Assembly: GCA_003427395.1 (NCBI GenBank)
Contig: BFEA01000058.1
Span: 2,480,930-2,511,108, forward strand
Source of the DNA: Chara braunii
Taxonomy: Eukaryota > Streptophyta > Charophyceae > Charales > Characeae
Length of the DNA stretch: 30,179 bases
Reading direction: 5' to 3'
Shown here piece after piece: positions 23,089-28,469 of the stretch (position 1 is its first letter; every line of letters begins with the position of its first letter). The notes beneath the pieces are model-generated. The model did no database searches and had not been told where the DNA came from. It saw only the letters and a list, made by a program, of their open reading frames with translations. Position numbers and translations under genes: made by a program.

Positions 23089-26000
23089 GGCCCCTGCGCA
23101 AGGATGACACGCATAAATCGAGAAATGGTCCAAATTAAAAAAAGAAAAAAGAAAAAAAAAAGGTGTAGACAAACGTTACTGGAATGACAAGTCATTCTAA
23201 TGACAAGGGGATCAAGCTAACACCCCACAGCAAGGATCGTTTCATTTTGCTTTGTTCTGTGCTTATTGTAAGATATATGGGACCATCGCCTGCCCCTCAG
23301 CATAGTTTGTGTGCTTGATGAACCTTTGATTCGAAGCTTATGAACGACGACAATGAGGACCAGAACGTCTCCACGGGTCATATGGGCAACATAGAGCAGA
23401 CTTGACTGCATAAGAACTGAAAGCTCAAGGAAAAAGAAGGTTTTCCACCGGTTCCTCTTGGCCTGCCAAATGCAGTGGTGAAACATGGATTTCGCTGCAG
23501 TGGGCTGGAGGAAAGCGGTGCACCACACAGACATCCTGGACGTTGGCCGGTCAGCAAACTGGCAGCATACAGGCTGATGATTTTGCTGCACAAGCGAGGG
23601 CAATACCAAGCCCTTTTTCCATGGTCCTTCGTAATGCTCAATTTCCATACCTTGTGCACATGAGGATATAGTCGATAGGGATCAGTGTACGATAAAAGCA
23701 CCTCACAGTAAGCAGCAAAAGCACAAGCGGAGGAGAAGGAAAGAGGATAGAAAAAAGAACAAAGAGAGAAAATTAGAAGACCGATGGACAAACGAGCGGT
23801 ATGCATCGGAGGAAAGGGAGTGTCAGCAGGGAAGGTACTTCAGGGCTGGGTGGCGGCACTAGGGCTGGTCATCATTGAAGGTGGGCCTGGTGGGACGGGC
23901 TGAATCGGGGTGGAGTCAAGTTTCTGCCATGAGAGAGAGAGAGAGAGAGAGGGGGGGGGGAGGAGGAAATGATGAGACAACAAATAACGTAACGTCGTAC
24001 TCATGTCTGTTGTCCTCGTAATAGCGATAATTTTGTCTTTTTTCTCGCGACTGAAGCTGCTGCAATGTATCATCTAGCCGTGTGTAGATATGATTCAATG
24101 AGTGTGCTTGGAGTTCTCTCTGGTGGATCAGTTTGAGGTGGGCTGTTTTCTGACGTTATGAATTGTCAAAGATGAACTCTGTGTGAATCTAATGCTCTTA
24201 GCCTGGAAGGTGGTAATGCTGTAAGTCAGATAGGCTCTGTTAATGAAGGCATCTGATTTTGTGTTTGATTGCACTGGAGGAGGGGAATTGATCTCGGCAT
24301 TTGCTTTCTTGGGATGCCCTTGTTTGTTCATCTCTGGTCCACGGACTGGTGAAATGGATGCAGATCGAATTCCCGAAGTGTGTCACCTGCCCCCCGAAGG
24401 CATCGACGTGAAGTTTCCCGGTCACCCACTGACTCTAGTTCTCCGCCGAGACGGTATGTAATCTGGGTGTGTCTGATGGTTGCACCTGTTGTGCTCTCTG
24501 TTGATCCTGGCTTGTTGCTTTTTGAGACCTGTTTGAGATCCTGTCTCGTTGAATCCTGTGTCTGCCCGGGAGAAAATATTGGAAATAGACAGCTCGGAGT
24601 ACTGCTGGAAAAAGTGCGTAAATTTGTGTGGATATGCGATTGCACTTTGAACATTCTGAATGTGGGTGGCATAGGGAAATCGTTTCATTGTTGATGGCAT
24701 AGTTCTGTCTTTGAAGCGGTTCCAGTTCCTCCTTCTATTTATGACGAGCGTATTGCTTGTCTAAATTGGGATGTGATGTACTTCTTCTTTGCACGAAAGT
24801 CTATAGGGGTCTAGGGGTTGTGCACTGTTTTTGGAGCCTGTCTGATAGGACATGGCAGGCAAGAAGATGAAGTTGCATTGGAGTACTGTGGAGATGGTTT
24901 GCCTGTGTGGATTATTTCCCGGATTTGTTGGTGCGTTGGCCTGTAAATTTTATAAAAGGGTAGAGGGGTTCCGGGTCACCCTTGCAGCCTCTTTGGTAGG
25001 ACACGGTAGGCCAGGACTTCTCTAGTATTGATATGCGTTCCTCCTAGCGACATGGTTCTCTCCTTTGTGAAGTGTCACCACTGATTTGTAGGTTGGAACT
25101 TGGAACTACAATCTGAATGTCTGGTTTGTGAGATGTGGTTGGTTGGAAATCAGTGTGGTAATTGGCTGCGAATGACTGCTGTTACGGTGCTGTAGGATTT
25201 TTTTCACGAAGCCAATTCACGATGTGTGTGTGGATGATTAGGGACTCGTACAATGCTCGAAGATATAGCCGGCCAACCTCGCCGTTGCAGGGGCATTATC
25301 GGCACCGATCGTCACAGTCGCGGTCTATATCTTCTCGTGCAAGGCAGTATTCAGAATCACCTTCTGGGAGATATGGGTCAGGACATCCAAGAAGGGAGAA
25401 TGTGTCTGAGGAAGCAGATGGAGGCAGAAGAAGGTGGGCCTTGCCTGTATCCATGTTTGTGGCGGTGTGCTGGATGGTGTGTCCTCTGCAGTACGTAATA
25501 GTGGGATTAGAACATGCTTTCCTGTCTATATGATCACATGTTCGAGTATCTATGACAAACTACTAAGTTTATCAGGTGTCGTTTCCGGCCTTGGCGATCG
25601 TGGCCCTTTTCCCATCATCGGATGGTGGAACGGACTGTTGGGATTTGTCCTGAAACGCTGTGTTTTGTCGACACCTGCTGCTGCGAATGAGCCTCACATG
25701 GCAGATGGCGGATAGTGGGAAGCTGTAGGTCTGCGCCTCACATTGCAGAAAAAATGTGGGATGTGCAACGAGATGTGTGAGGGAGTGTCAGGAGCGTCCG
25801 ACATCGCGTAAAGCAAAGTTACAAAAATGGGAGAGCGCGCCAGAGACATGTCAGAGTTTCCCTAAAGGAGAAAAGGTCTCGGACACATTCACGAATCTGT
25901 TTTGCTGTCGCAGGAGATCCGTCATGTTTTTTTTTTTTTGGTTTTTGTGGAATGTGCAAGGAAATAAGCAATGCAAACAGCAATAAACCAAATTGCAACA

Positions 26001-26807
26001 TCTCAGAGAAGACCAGATATCATTGAGCCCAAACTGAAAGCAGAAAGCAAAGCAAGATCACACCAAATATGCACTGAAGTGTCTTGATAATGAAAGACCT
26101 CCTGTGGTATGTGCAGCTCCCATGCAGGGCCCGACACTGGTTTTGGGGTCGTGGAGTGGGAGTTCGGGCTTTCCCTCTTTTACTTTGGGATTGTCTGCAT
26201 TTATCTGAGTTCAATTCTGTTGTGTTCTCACAACTTCTCAGTCGTTTGTCTGTTCTGAGTTCATTTTTGTTTGTTCCAGGTTCGTCTGGTCTGGATGCGT
26301 CTTTTCAGCATTTTTGGGCTACCAGCCGTTTTCAGGTCGAGTACCACTGAGATTCATGGTGAACTGTGTTCTGGTCCAGCCTGTTTTGTCCCTGTAGTAC
26401 AGAAACCTTCACGACTCGGCAGAGGAGCCTGGACGTCTGGTTGGGACCTAGGCAGGGCGTGTTGAGGCCAGGATTCAGCACCAGGATTTAGGCCTGCATC
26501 CTGGACCGTCGATCGGCATTATGGCCGGATGGGCCAGGATGCAGACCAGTACAAAATCCAGCAGGCCCAGCGCTAGGGCTGACCTCATTATAGGGCCATT
26601 CAGGAGTCATGCTGCTACGCTGCTGAAGCAGCTCTGGAGGTTGTAGCTGTGCTAGCATAGAGGTTAGAGGAGTAGGATCAGGGCGGAGACCAGGGGAGTG
26701 GAGACTCACCTGGAGACTCACCTTGGGTGTCATCGCTGGAGATAGACTGCAGGGTGCTCCCCCTGCATCACAGCGCAAGACGCTGGCTTTTCGCTGGTTA
26801 GTGCCTG

Positions 26808-26841
<34 letters not shown>

Positions 26842-28370
26842 TCTTTCTTCTTCTCCTTCCTCTTCTCCTCCCTTGATCGAGTTCTCCATACGTGCGTGTG
26901 TGTGTGTGTGTGTGTGTGAGATCCGCGTTATAGAGACAATTTGAATGTCTTTTAAAACAAAAATCCAGGTCATCTTTTAGTGGTGATGTCCCTCGCCTAA
27001 GGTCAACTAGGCTGGGAGGTAGGGTTTAGGGTTTAACTGGGAATGTGCTGTGTTGCTTGATGAAGGGATTTCGGTTGGGATGTCTTGTTGCTTCCCCTGC
27101 AGTGAGGCTAGTGTCTGTACGTCGGTTCTGGCAGCTAAAGTAGCTGAGAGGCTGGGCCGCTGAGGAAACGGAAGCGGAGCTGGGTATGTTCCCTTGCTAT
27201 TACCTGGTTTCTTCCTCCCTGTGTCATTTCCTGAAACAGCCGTTCAGTGTCCCTCTGAGTCACAGTGACTCCATAGGCCACTCACCTACTTAGTCATGCA
27301 GCTGAAGCCGCACTGGCCCTTCTTGTATATATATGCTGGTTGCTTGTTGCCAGAATGCTGGCCTAAGCCATGATTCCACGCCGTGCATGCGTTCAACTTA
27401 GTCAGTCTCTCCAGTCTGTGTCGATCTGTCGTTTTCCTCTTGTTTTGTTGTTAGAGGGGGGGGTCTTTGCCAAGGGGCGAGTTAGGTCACGCAGTCCTTC
27501 CTGATGGAATTCTCCTAGGACGCAGGGTATGTCGCACAATCCTTCCCTGTGCAATTCTGCTAGGACATGTTTAGCCAGAGTCTGTGAATGCGTTTTCAGT
27601 TTGAGTAAAGGCTGGCGTCATGCCTCACCGGGAGGTTGAATACTAGCCTAGTTATTTATGTAGTAAAGTTTATTACATATTTCATTGCAATAGATAGATA
27701 AGATTTATGGGTTGGTAACTGCGGAATGATGGCCAGACGCTCAGACCGAGCATTTGCAGCTGGGAGGATACTGACGTCATACCCTAAGGATACTGACGTC
27801 ATACCCTAAGGATACTGACGTCATACCCTAGATTGAAAGCTAATTCTGAGGCGAGTGCAGAAACATGTATACTACTAGACATTGTATAGGAGTCCTCCGG
27901 GACATCCGATTAAAAGTGGAACGCATGAATAGAGAAATGGTCCAAATTGGCAAATTATATAAAAAAGATATTAATTTAAAAAAAAAGACATGGATAGGCT
28001 GAAATGCTGCATTTTTCCTTCTCTTTGTCTTTGTCTTTCAGGGTGTACAGCAGTGATGGACGGAATAGAAGAGAGCGATCTCTGGATGGAAGGTGAGTTG
28101 AATGCAAGCAACGTTAGCCGCTTGTTTTGCCGACTCTTGTGGCAGTCTGTCGTGTGTTGGCATTTGCAAAAACCACGAGCGACCGCTGTCCGCGGACTCT
28201 TCGTAGGCAGTCCCAGGGATGCATGCTTGAGCCTATTGATTTTGCTTGCATCTGGTTACAATGAAGTGTGTTGCACCTCATTGAAACAATTGCCCGCCCT
28301 GCCACCGTACTGTGTTTGCGTTTTCCTTGCAGTTTGCAGGAGTCCTCTGAGCAGTGAACAGAGTTGTTAG
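4502..28370 (+). CDS. SCL: SC35-like SR splicing factor, SCL30/SCL30A/SCL33 type, nine coding exons
   Basis: Spliced model: 4502-4776, 5852-5929, 10401-10565, 16916-16977, 17514-17646, 24364-24453, 25242-25433, 28042-28092, 28340-28370; 1077 nt, 358 residues plus stop. Every intron is GT-AG and every split codon closes in frame. Residues 1-79 form an SP/RS-rich extension; the RRM covers about 80-160, with RNP2 LLVRNV at 82-87 and RNP1 RGFGFVQF at 121-128, followed by [15 protein letters not shown]. The rest is an RS/SP tail. Family knowledge: plant SCL proteins bind pre-mRNA through the RRM, contact other SR and U1/U2-associated proteins through the RS region, and act in nuclear speckles. The MRGRS start and DYYTGEPRGFGF segment point to this subfamily rather than to SC35 or RSZ. 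The ATG is the first after an in-frame stop (TGA 4466-4468). The extension is longer than in the Arabidopsis proteins I know. Exons are separated by up to 6.7 kb. The exact member cannot be fixed. Confidence 0.9.
5336..5407 (+). pseudogene. Degenerate tRNA-like sequence, anticodon loop TTTGCAA
   Basis: The D arm (GTTC-AAGTGGTA-GAAC), a 5-bp anticodon stem with loop TTTGCAA (anticodon UGC, Ala), a 5-nt variable region, a perfect T arm (ATCGG-TTCAAGT-CCGAT) and the 3' acceptor strand CGTCTCC are visible. The matching 5' acceptor strand is not recoverable. The style is organellar or bacterial. It lies in intron 1. Confidence 0.5.
5387..5428 (+). repeat. 21-bp tandem duplication of the tRNA-like 3' end
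   Basis: The T-arm and acceptor end (GGTTCAAGTCCGATCGTCTC plus C) occurs twice head to tail, 5387-5407 and 5408-5428, without change. The perfect copy suggests recent slippage. Confidence 0.9.
5442..5504 (+). pseudogene. Truncated tRNA-like sequence with A-rich 3' end
   Basis: Acceptor strand GCCCACG, D arm GCTC-AGGTGGTA-GAGC, anticodon stem TTCCC/GGGAA with loop TTGGCTA (anticodon GGC as read; GGU of tRNA-Thr is one small change away) and the 5' half of a T arm are seen. The T arm then degenerates and the 3' acceptor is replaced by an A-rich stretch. It may be a retroposed or organelle-derived fragment or a SINE head. Confidence 0.5.
5852..5929 (+). CDS. SCL: SCL coding exon 2: central RRM
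   Basis: The acceptor is ATGGCAG at 5845-5851. Its first G completes Arg92, then [18 protein letters not shown] and LPKDYYT follow, ending with GG of Gly118. This is RRM helix 1 and strand 2, with the [10 protein letters not shown] block typical of SCL proteins. The donor is GG|GTAAGT. Length is 78 nt, keeping phase. Confidence 0.92.
6061..6117. repeat. (GT)28 microsatellite
   Basis: Uninterrupted GT tract in intron 2, unlike the other long GT tracts not followed by GA. Confidence 0.97.
6919..6962. repeat. 22-bp perfect tandem duplication
   Basis: CATCCTCATCGCTTTGTGAA plus TG occurs at 6919-6940 and 6941-6962 without change. Confidence 0.95.
9807..9882. repeat. (GT)n(GA)n compound microsatellite
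   Basis: GT 9807-9844 passes directly into GA 9845-9882, the same order as at 3812-3901, 4317-4386 and 16092-16166. Confidence 0.97.
10401..10565 (+). CDS. SCL: SCL coding exon 3: RNP1 and RRM C-terminal half
   Basis: The acceptor is CTGTTGCAG. The exon completes Gly118 and encodes [19 protein letters not shown], then the [18 protein letters not shown] block and [20 protein letters not shown]1 (RGFGFVQF) has both aromatic RNA-contact positions. The donor is AG|GTATGT. This exon ends the RRM and starts the basic linker. Confidence 0.93.
10892..11099 (+). other. Candidate cassette (poison) exon in intron 3
   Basis: A strong acceptor (TTTCTCTCTACCAG) and a strong donor (CAG|GTAAGT) enclose 208 nt. 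Entered from exon 3 the frame is open for 44 codons, then meets TAA at 11025-11027; the length is also not a multiple of three. Inclusion would truncate the protein just after the RRM. SR genes are known for such premature-stop cassettes, often in the long intron after RRM exons. No transcript evidence is visible here. Confidence 0.35.
11105..11185. repeat. (CT)n tract and (TA)-rich stretch
   Basis: CT repeats at about 11105-11139 start just after the candidate cassette-exon donor; TATATGTATATATATATG follows at about 11160. Confidence 0.95.
11625..12044 (-). pseudogene. Ty3/gypsy RT catalytic block fused to RNase H by deletion
   Basis: 139 residues open. [10 protein letters not shown] (HLDD at 11988-11999) is the RT catalytic motif in a gypsy-like variant, followed by [14 protein letters not shown]. 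At about residue 45 the sequence jumps to the RNase H region: [15 protein letters not shown] with catalytic Asp67, then ERELFAL with Glu108 and [11 protein letters not shown]. The RT thumb and connection are missing, so an internal deletion joined the two in frame. Confidence 0.85.
12051..12400 (-). pseudogene. Ty3/gypsy reverse transcriptase, fingers and palm remnant
   Basis: In shifting frames the minus strand shows [17 protein letters not shown] (12340-12390), TKNGTVV, then [19 protein letters not shown] and [12 protein letters not shown] (12051-12251). These are the conserved RT blocks in the right order. At least two frameshifts separate them. Confidence 0.8.
12752..13066 (-). pseudogene. 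Ty3/gypsy protease region remnant
   Basis: A 104-residue open stretch from the knuckle spacer ([15 protein letters not shown]) to DILLGTDWG near its end, the C-terminal landmark of gypsy-type aspartic proteases. The catalytic D-[ST]-G triad is not recognisable, and a Gly/Arg/Glu-rich piece from a CT-rich tract interrupts the middle. Confidence 0.6.
13722..13754. repeat. 12-bp perfect hairpin in the inserted segment
   Basis: GCAGCAATTCGG at 13722-13733 and CCGAATTGCTGC at 13743-13754 pair perfectly around a 9-nt loop. It lies centrally in the 425-bp segment interrupting the inverted repeat. Confidence 0.85.
14027..14120. repeat. Dispersed repeat, copy 1
   Basis: ACATCTTACAGAAGACCAGA and the following 70 bp resemble 25995-26090 in the same orientation (AGAAGACCAGA, ATTGAGC, CTTGATAA shared in order). 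This indicates a dispersed family of unknown type. Confidence 0.55.
15425..15800. repeat. Degenerate tandem repeat, about 95-bp unit, four copies
   Basis: Units begin near 15425, 15527, 15615 and 15712, each with RYGCAGNNAAGCACAAGGCA-like start, a GCAGCCAAAC-like middle and a GGCAACA-like end. Strongly diverged. Confidence 0.6.
15873..16275. repeat. Two tandem copies of a GA-tract unit
   Basis: (GA)n then a 120-bp body (TTCTGTTTTCTCT, GGGTCCA, AAAACCAAATGA, TTTGCAGGTATGGTGTAGG) occurs at 15873-16045 and about 16122-16275. Copy 2 also has a GT tract (16092-16121). Between them is a long G-run with one ambiguous base (N at 16079), likely a sequencing weakness. Confidence 0.88.
16916..16977 (+). 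CDS. SCL: SCL coding exon 4: Gly/Arg linker
   Basis: The acceptor is GTTGGCAG and the donor AC|GTGAGT. It encodes [20 protein letters not shown], a Gly/Arg/Tyr linker between RRM and RS tail. The phase enters with G completing Arg173 and leaves with C. Small exon (62 nt); the call rests on the perfect phase and a composition like the tail of SCL proteins. Confidence 0.82.
16978..17513 (+). other. Intron 4 of the SCL gene
   Basis: 536 bp, GTGAGT...TTTGCAG. No repeat or gene is visible in it. Confidence 0.75.
17514..17646 (+). CDS. SCL: SCL coding exon 5: RS domain
   Basis: The acceptor is TTTGATTTGCAG. CA completes Pro194, then [20 protein letters not shown] and a second block with [15 protein letters not shown]. 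Dense Ser-Arg dipeptides are the sites of SRPK/CLK-type phosphorylation in this family. The donor AG|GTTGGT is weak, which could allow retention or alternative use; phase leaves AG. Confidence 0.88.
18157..18375. repeat. GAA-rich duplicated segment, copy 1
   Basis: It runs from CTACCGAATG (18161) through (GAA)n, GAGGAGAAAGAAAACGAGTG and more GAA to GAGCCGATAAG, GGTGGACGGCCTGTCGTATC and a second CTACCGAATG (18357). The acidic low-complexity frames here are translation of the repeat, not a gene. Confidence 0.85.
18411..18560. repeat. GGTAGGGTATGGCGG minisatellite
   Basis: About nine units of 15-21 bp built on GGTAGGGTATGGCGGY, lying between the two GAA-rich segments. Confidence 0.9.
18838..19140. 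repeat. GAA-rich duplicated segment, copy 2
   Basis: It has the same order of landmarks as copy 1 (CCACCGAATG, GAA, GAGGAGAAAGAAAACGAGTG, GAA, GAGCCGAGAAG, GGTGGACGGCTTGTCGTATC, CTACCGAATG at 19125), longer because of GAA expansion. A further (GAA)n follows at 19239-19285. Confidence 0.85.
19503..19790. repeat. GC-rich segment with inverted repeats
   Basis: TCGATCCACC (19503-) pairs with GGTGGATCGA (19534-), and GCAGGCCTACCGGG (about 19572) with CCCGGTAGGCCTGC (about 19618). It is followed by C/G runs. No coding family is recognised. Confidence 0.7.
19860..20900. other. Intronic stretch without a recognisable gene
   Basis: Contains CTGCCCGGGTGGGGTACCCA near 20474, short A- and T-runs and several TTGAACGC-type motifs at 20755-20835. 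No protein family is seen. Confidence 0.6.
21370..21570. repeat. (GT)n block followed by (AC)n block
   Basis: Interrupted GT tracts (21370-21470) are followed by interrupted AC tracts (about 21490-21570), so the strands can fold back on each other. The long frames seen here are repeat translation. Confidence 0.9.
21673..21724. repeat. (CG)n(GA)n compound microsatellite
   Basis: About eight CG units pass into about 17 GA units. Confidence 0.95.
21889..22143. mobile_element. MITE-like element with 24-bp terminal inverted repeats
   Basis: GTGATTCAGCAGTTATGGGT and ACT at 21889-21912 pair with 22120-22143 (18 bp perfect, 2 mismatches in the outer 6). The 255-bp unit has no coding capacity. No clear target-site duplication is seen, so the superfamily cannot be assigned. 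Confidence 0.55.
22618..22715. repeat. CCCGGG-rich palindromic patch
   Basis: Four CCCGGG sites (22626, 22651, 22675, 22694) lie within 74 bp, several in longer palindromes such as CACCCGGGTG. Confidence 0.9.
22919..23010. repeat. 31-bp tandem triplicate upstream of the U6 copy
   Basis: GTGACTGAAGAAAATAGGTC and ATTTCAGACA(S) occurs three times with period 31 (22919, 22950, 22981), ending 28 bp before the U6 5' end. Confidence 0.95.
23026..23176 (+). mobile_element. Retroposed U6 unit with target-site duplications
   Basis: TGTAGACAAACGT occurs at 23026-23038, directly before the U6 5' end, and at 23164-23176, directly after the A-rich tail. Insert plus tail is 125 bp. Exact 5' end, A tail and 13-bp duplication are the signature of LINE-type target-primed reverse transcription. 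Confidence 0.85.
23039..23136 (+). ncRNA. U6: U6 snRNA retrocopy, nearly full length
   Basis: The sequence follows U6 snRNA from the 5' stem-loop (GTCCTTCGGGAC) through the ACAGAGA box, the AGC triad, the internal stem-loop (GCCCCTGCGCAAGGATGACA) to GGTCCAAATT at the 3' end. Against the plant consensus the 5' stem is one pair shorter and GATAAAA reads GTTAAAA. It lacks the plant USE element, a TATA box at -30 and a T-run terminator; instead an A-rich tail follows (23137-23161). It is flanked by a 13-bp direct repeat. It is therefore most likely a retroposed copy, probably not transcribed, though the RNA region is almost unmutated. Confidence 0.9.
24364..24453 (+). CDS. SCL: SCL coding exon 6: RS domain
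   Basis: The acceptor is GGATGCAG at 24356-24363. AG from exon 5 plus A gives Arg238, then [20 protein letters not shown] and [10 protein letters not shown] second acceptor 15 nt downstream (CCCGAAG, exon start 24379) also keeps frame and would drop five residues. The donor is CG|GTATGT. The match of both entering and leaving phases supports the exon. Confidence 0.82.
24454..25241 (+). other. Intron 6 of the SCL gene
   Basis: 788 bp, GTATGT...GATTAG. Nothing else is seen in it. Confidence 0.7.
25242..25433 (+). CDS. SCL: SCL coding exon 7: RS domain, tail
   Basis: The acceptor is GGATGATTAG. G completes Arg268, then [38 protein letters not shown] and [18 protein letters not shown] follow, ending EEADGGRR and AG. 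It is a less regular RS region with Tyr-Ser-Arg units. The donor AG|GTGGGC is weak. Length 192 nt. Confidence 0.85.
25995..26090. repeat. Dispersed repeat, copy 2
   Basis: Diverged direct copy of 14027-14120; the shared blocks AGAAGACCAGA, ATTGAGC and CTTGATAA occur in the same order. Confidence 0.55.
27766..27831. repeat. 22-bp tandem triplicate, each with TGACGTCA
   Basis: GGATACTGACGTCATACCCT plus AA occurs three times at 27766, 27788 and 27810. Each unit holds the palindrome TGACGTCA (27772, 27794, 27816), a bZIP/CRE-type site. It lies about 60 bp upstream of the truncated U6 copy. Confidence 0.95.
27892..27948 (+). pseudogene. U6 snRNA pseudogene with internal deletion
   Basis: It begins with the U6 5' stem-loop (GTCCTCCGGGAC) and ATCCGATTAAAAGTGGAACG, then jumps to CATGAATAGAGAAATGG and ends TCCAAATT. 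About 42 nt holding the ACAGAGA box and internal stem-loop are missing. Both breakpoints fall at the triplet ACG in the intact copy, a microhomology deletion. An A/T-rich tail follows. Degenerate direct repeats flank it: 27877-27890 and 27986-27998 (AGACATTGTATAGG against AGACATGGATAGG). It is non-functional. Confidence 0.85.
28042..28092 (+). CDS. SCL: SCL coding exon 8: RS tail
   Basis: A strong pyrimidine tract precedes the acceptor TCTTTCAG. The exon encodes [16 protein letters not shown] after completing Arg332 and leaves AG. The donor is AG|GTGAGT. Short (51 nt), but phase and RS-type content fit. Confidence 0.8.
28093..28339 (+). other. Intron 8 of the SCL gene
   Basis: 247 bp, the shortest intron, GTGAGT...TTTGCAG. 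It would extend to 28414 if the second terminal exon is used. Confidence 0.6.
28340..28370 (+). CDS. SCL: SCL terminal coding exon 9 (upstream copy)
   Basis: After acceptor TTTGCAG the frame reads [10 protein letters not shown] and stops at TAG 28368-28370. Two acceptors lie 7 nt apart (CCTTGCAG ending 28332 and TTTGCAG ending 28339). The first has the better pyrimidine tract but gives SLQESSEQ then TGA. Either ends the protein within nine codons. A second copy of this exon lies 75 bp downstream. Confidence 0.6.
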
Positions 28371-28414
28371 CTCTGAAGAATGAAGGCGTTTTTTTTCCGT
28401 TAACAAGTTTGCAG

Positions 28415-28445
28415 GAGTCCTCTCAGCCGTGAACAGAGTTATTAA
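28415..28445 (+). CDS. SCL: Alternative SCL terminal exon (duplicate copy)
   Basis: This near-identical copy of the terminal exon follows the tract TTTTTTTTCC and acceptor TTTGCAG. Spliced from exon 8 it gives R-SPLSREQSY and TAA at 28443-28445. It keeps the Arg-Glu pair expected of an RS tail where the upstream copy has Ser-Glu. It may be the ancestral last exon or a mutually exclusive alternative. Whichever is used, the other lies in the 3' UTR or the intron. Confidence 0.45.
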
Positions 28446-28469
28446 AGCTGAAGAATGAAGGCATCTCTG

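Larger units (their letters stand above)
17647..24363 (+). other. Intron 5 of the SCL gene
   Basis: 6717 bp, the longest intron. It holds GAA-rich duplicated segments (18.1-19.3 kb), GC-rich palindromic patches, GT/AC and CG/GA tracts, a MITE-like foldback (21889-22143) and the U6 retrocopy. 23180-24360 has long overlapping frames on the minus strand but no convincing domain. Confidence 0.75.
25434..28041 (+). other. Intron 7 of the SCL gene
   Basis: 2608 bp. It contains a dispersed repeat related to 14027-14120 (near 25995-26090), (GA)n at 26811-26839, (GT)n at 26895-26918, a 22-bp triplicate with TGACGTCA (27766-27831) and the truncated U6 pseudogene. The rest shows no gene. Confidence 0.7.
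28340..28465. repeat. 75-bp tandem duplication containing the terminal exon
   Basis: GCAGGAGTCCTCTSAGCMGT then GAACAGAGTTRTTARRGCTG and AAGAATGAAGGC occurs from about 28334 and again from 28409, with a few substitutions. Confidence 0.9.

Noticed and set aside
23039-23136. Functional U6 snRNA gene
   Set aside because: No USE or TATA element at the expected upstream positions, no T-run terminator, and an A tail with target duplications mark it as a retrocopy.
23217-23806. Two overlapping minus-strand frames of about 143 residues
   Set aside because: They overlap in different frames, lack any motif I recognise and sit inside an intron with other repeats. A degenerate gene fragment cannot be excluded, but it cannot be supported.
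27766-27831. Short direct repeats as a CRISPR array
   Set aside because: Units are head to tail without spacers and the context is eukaryotic.
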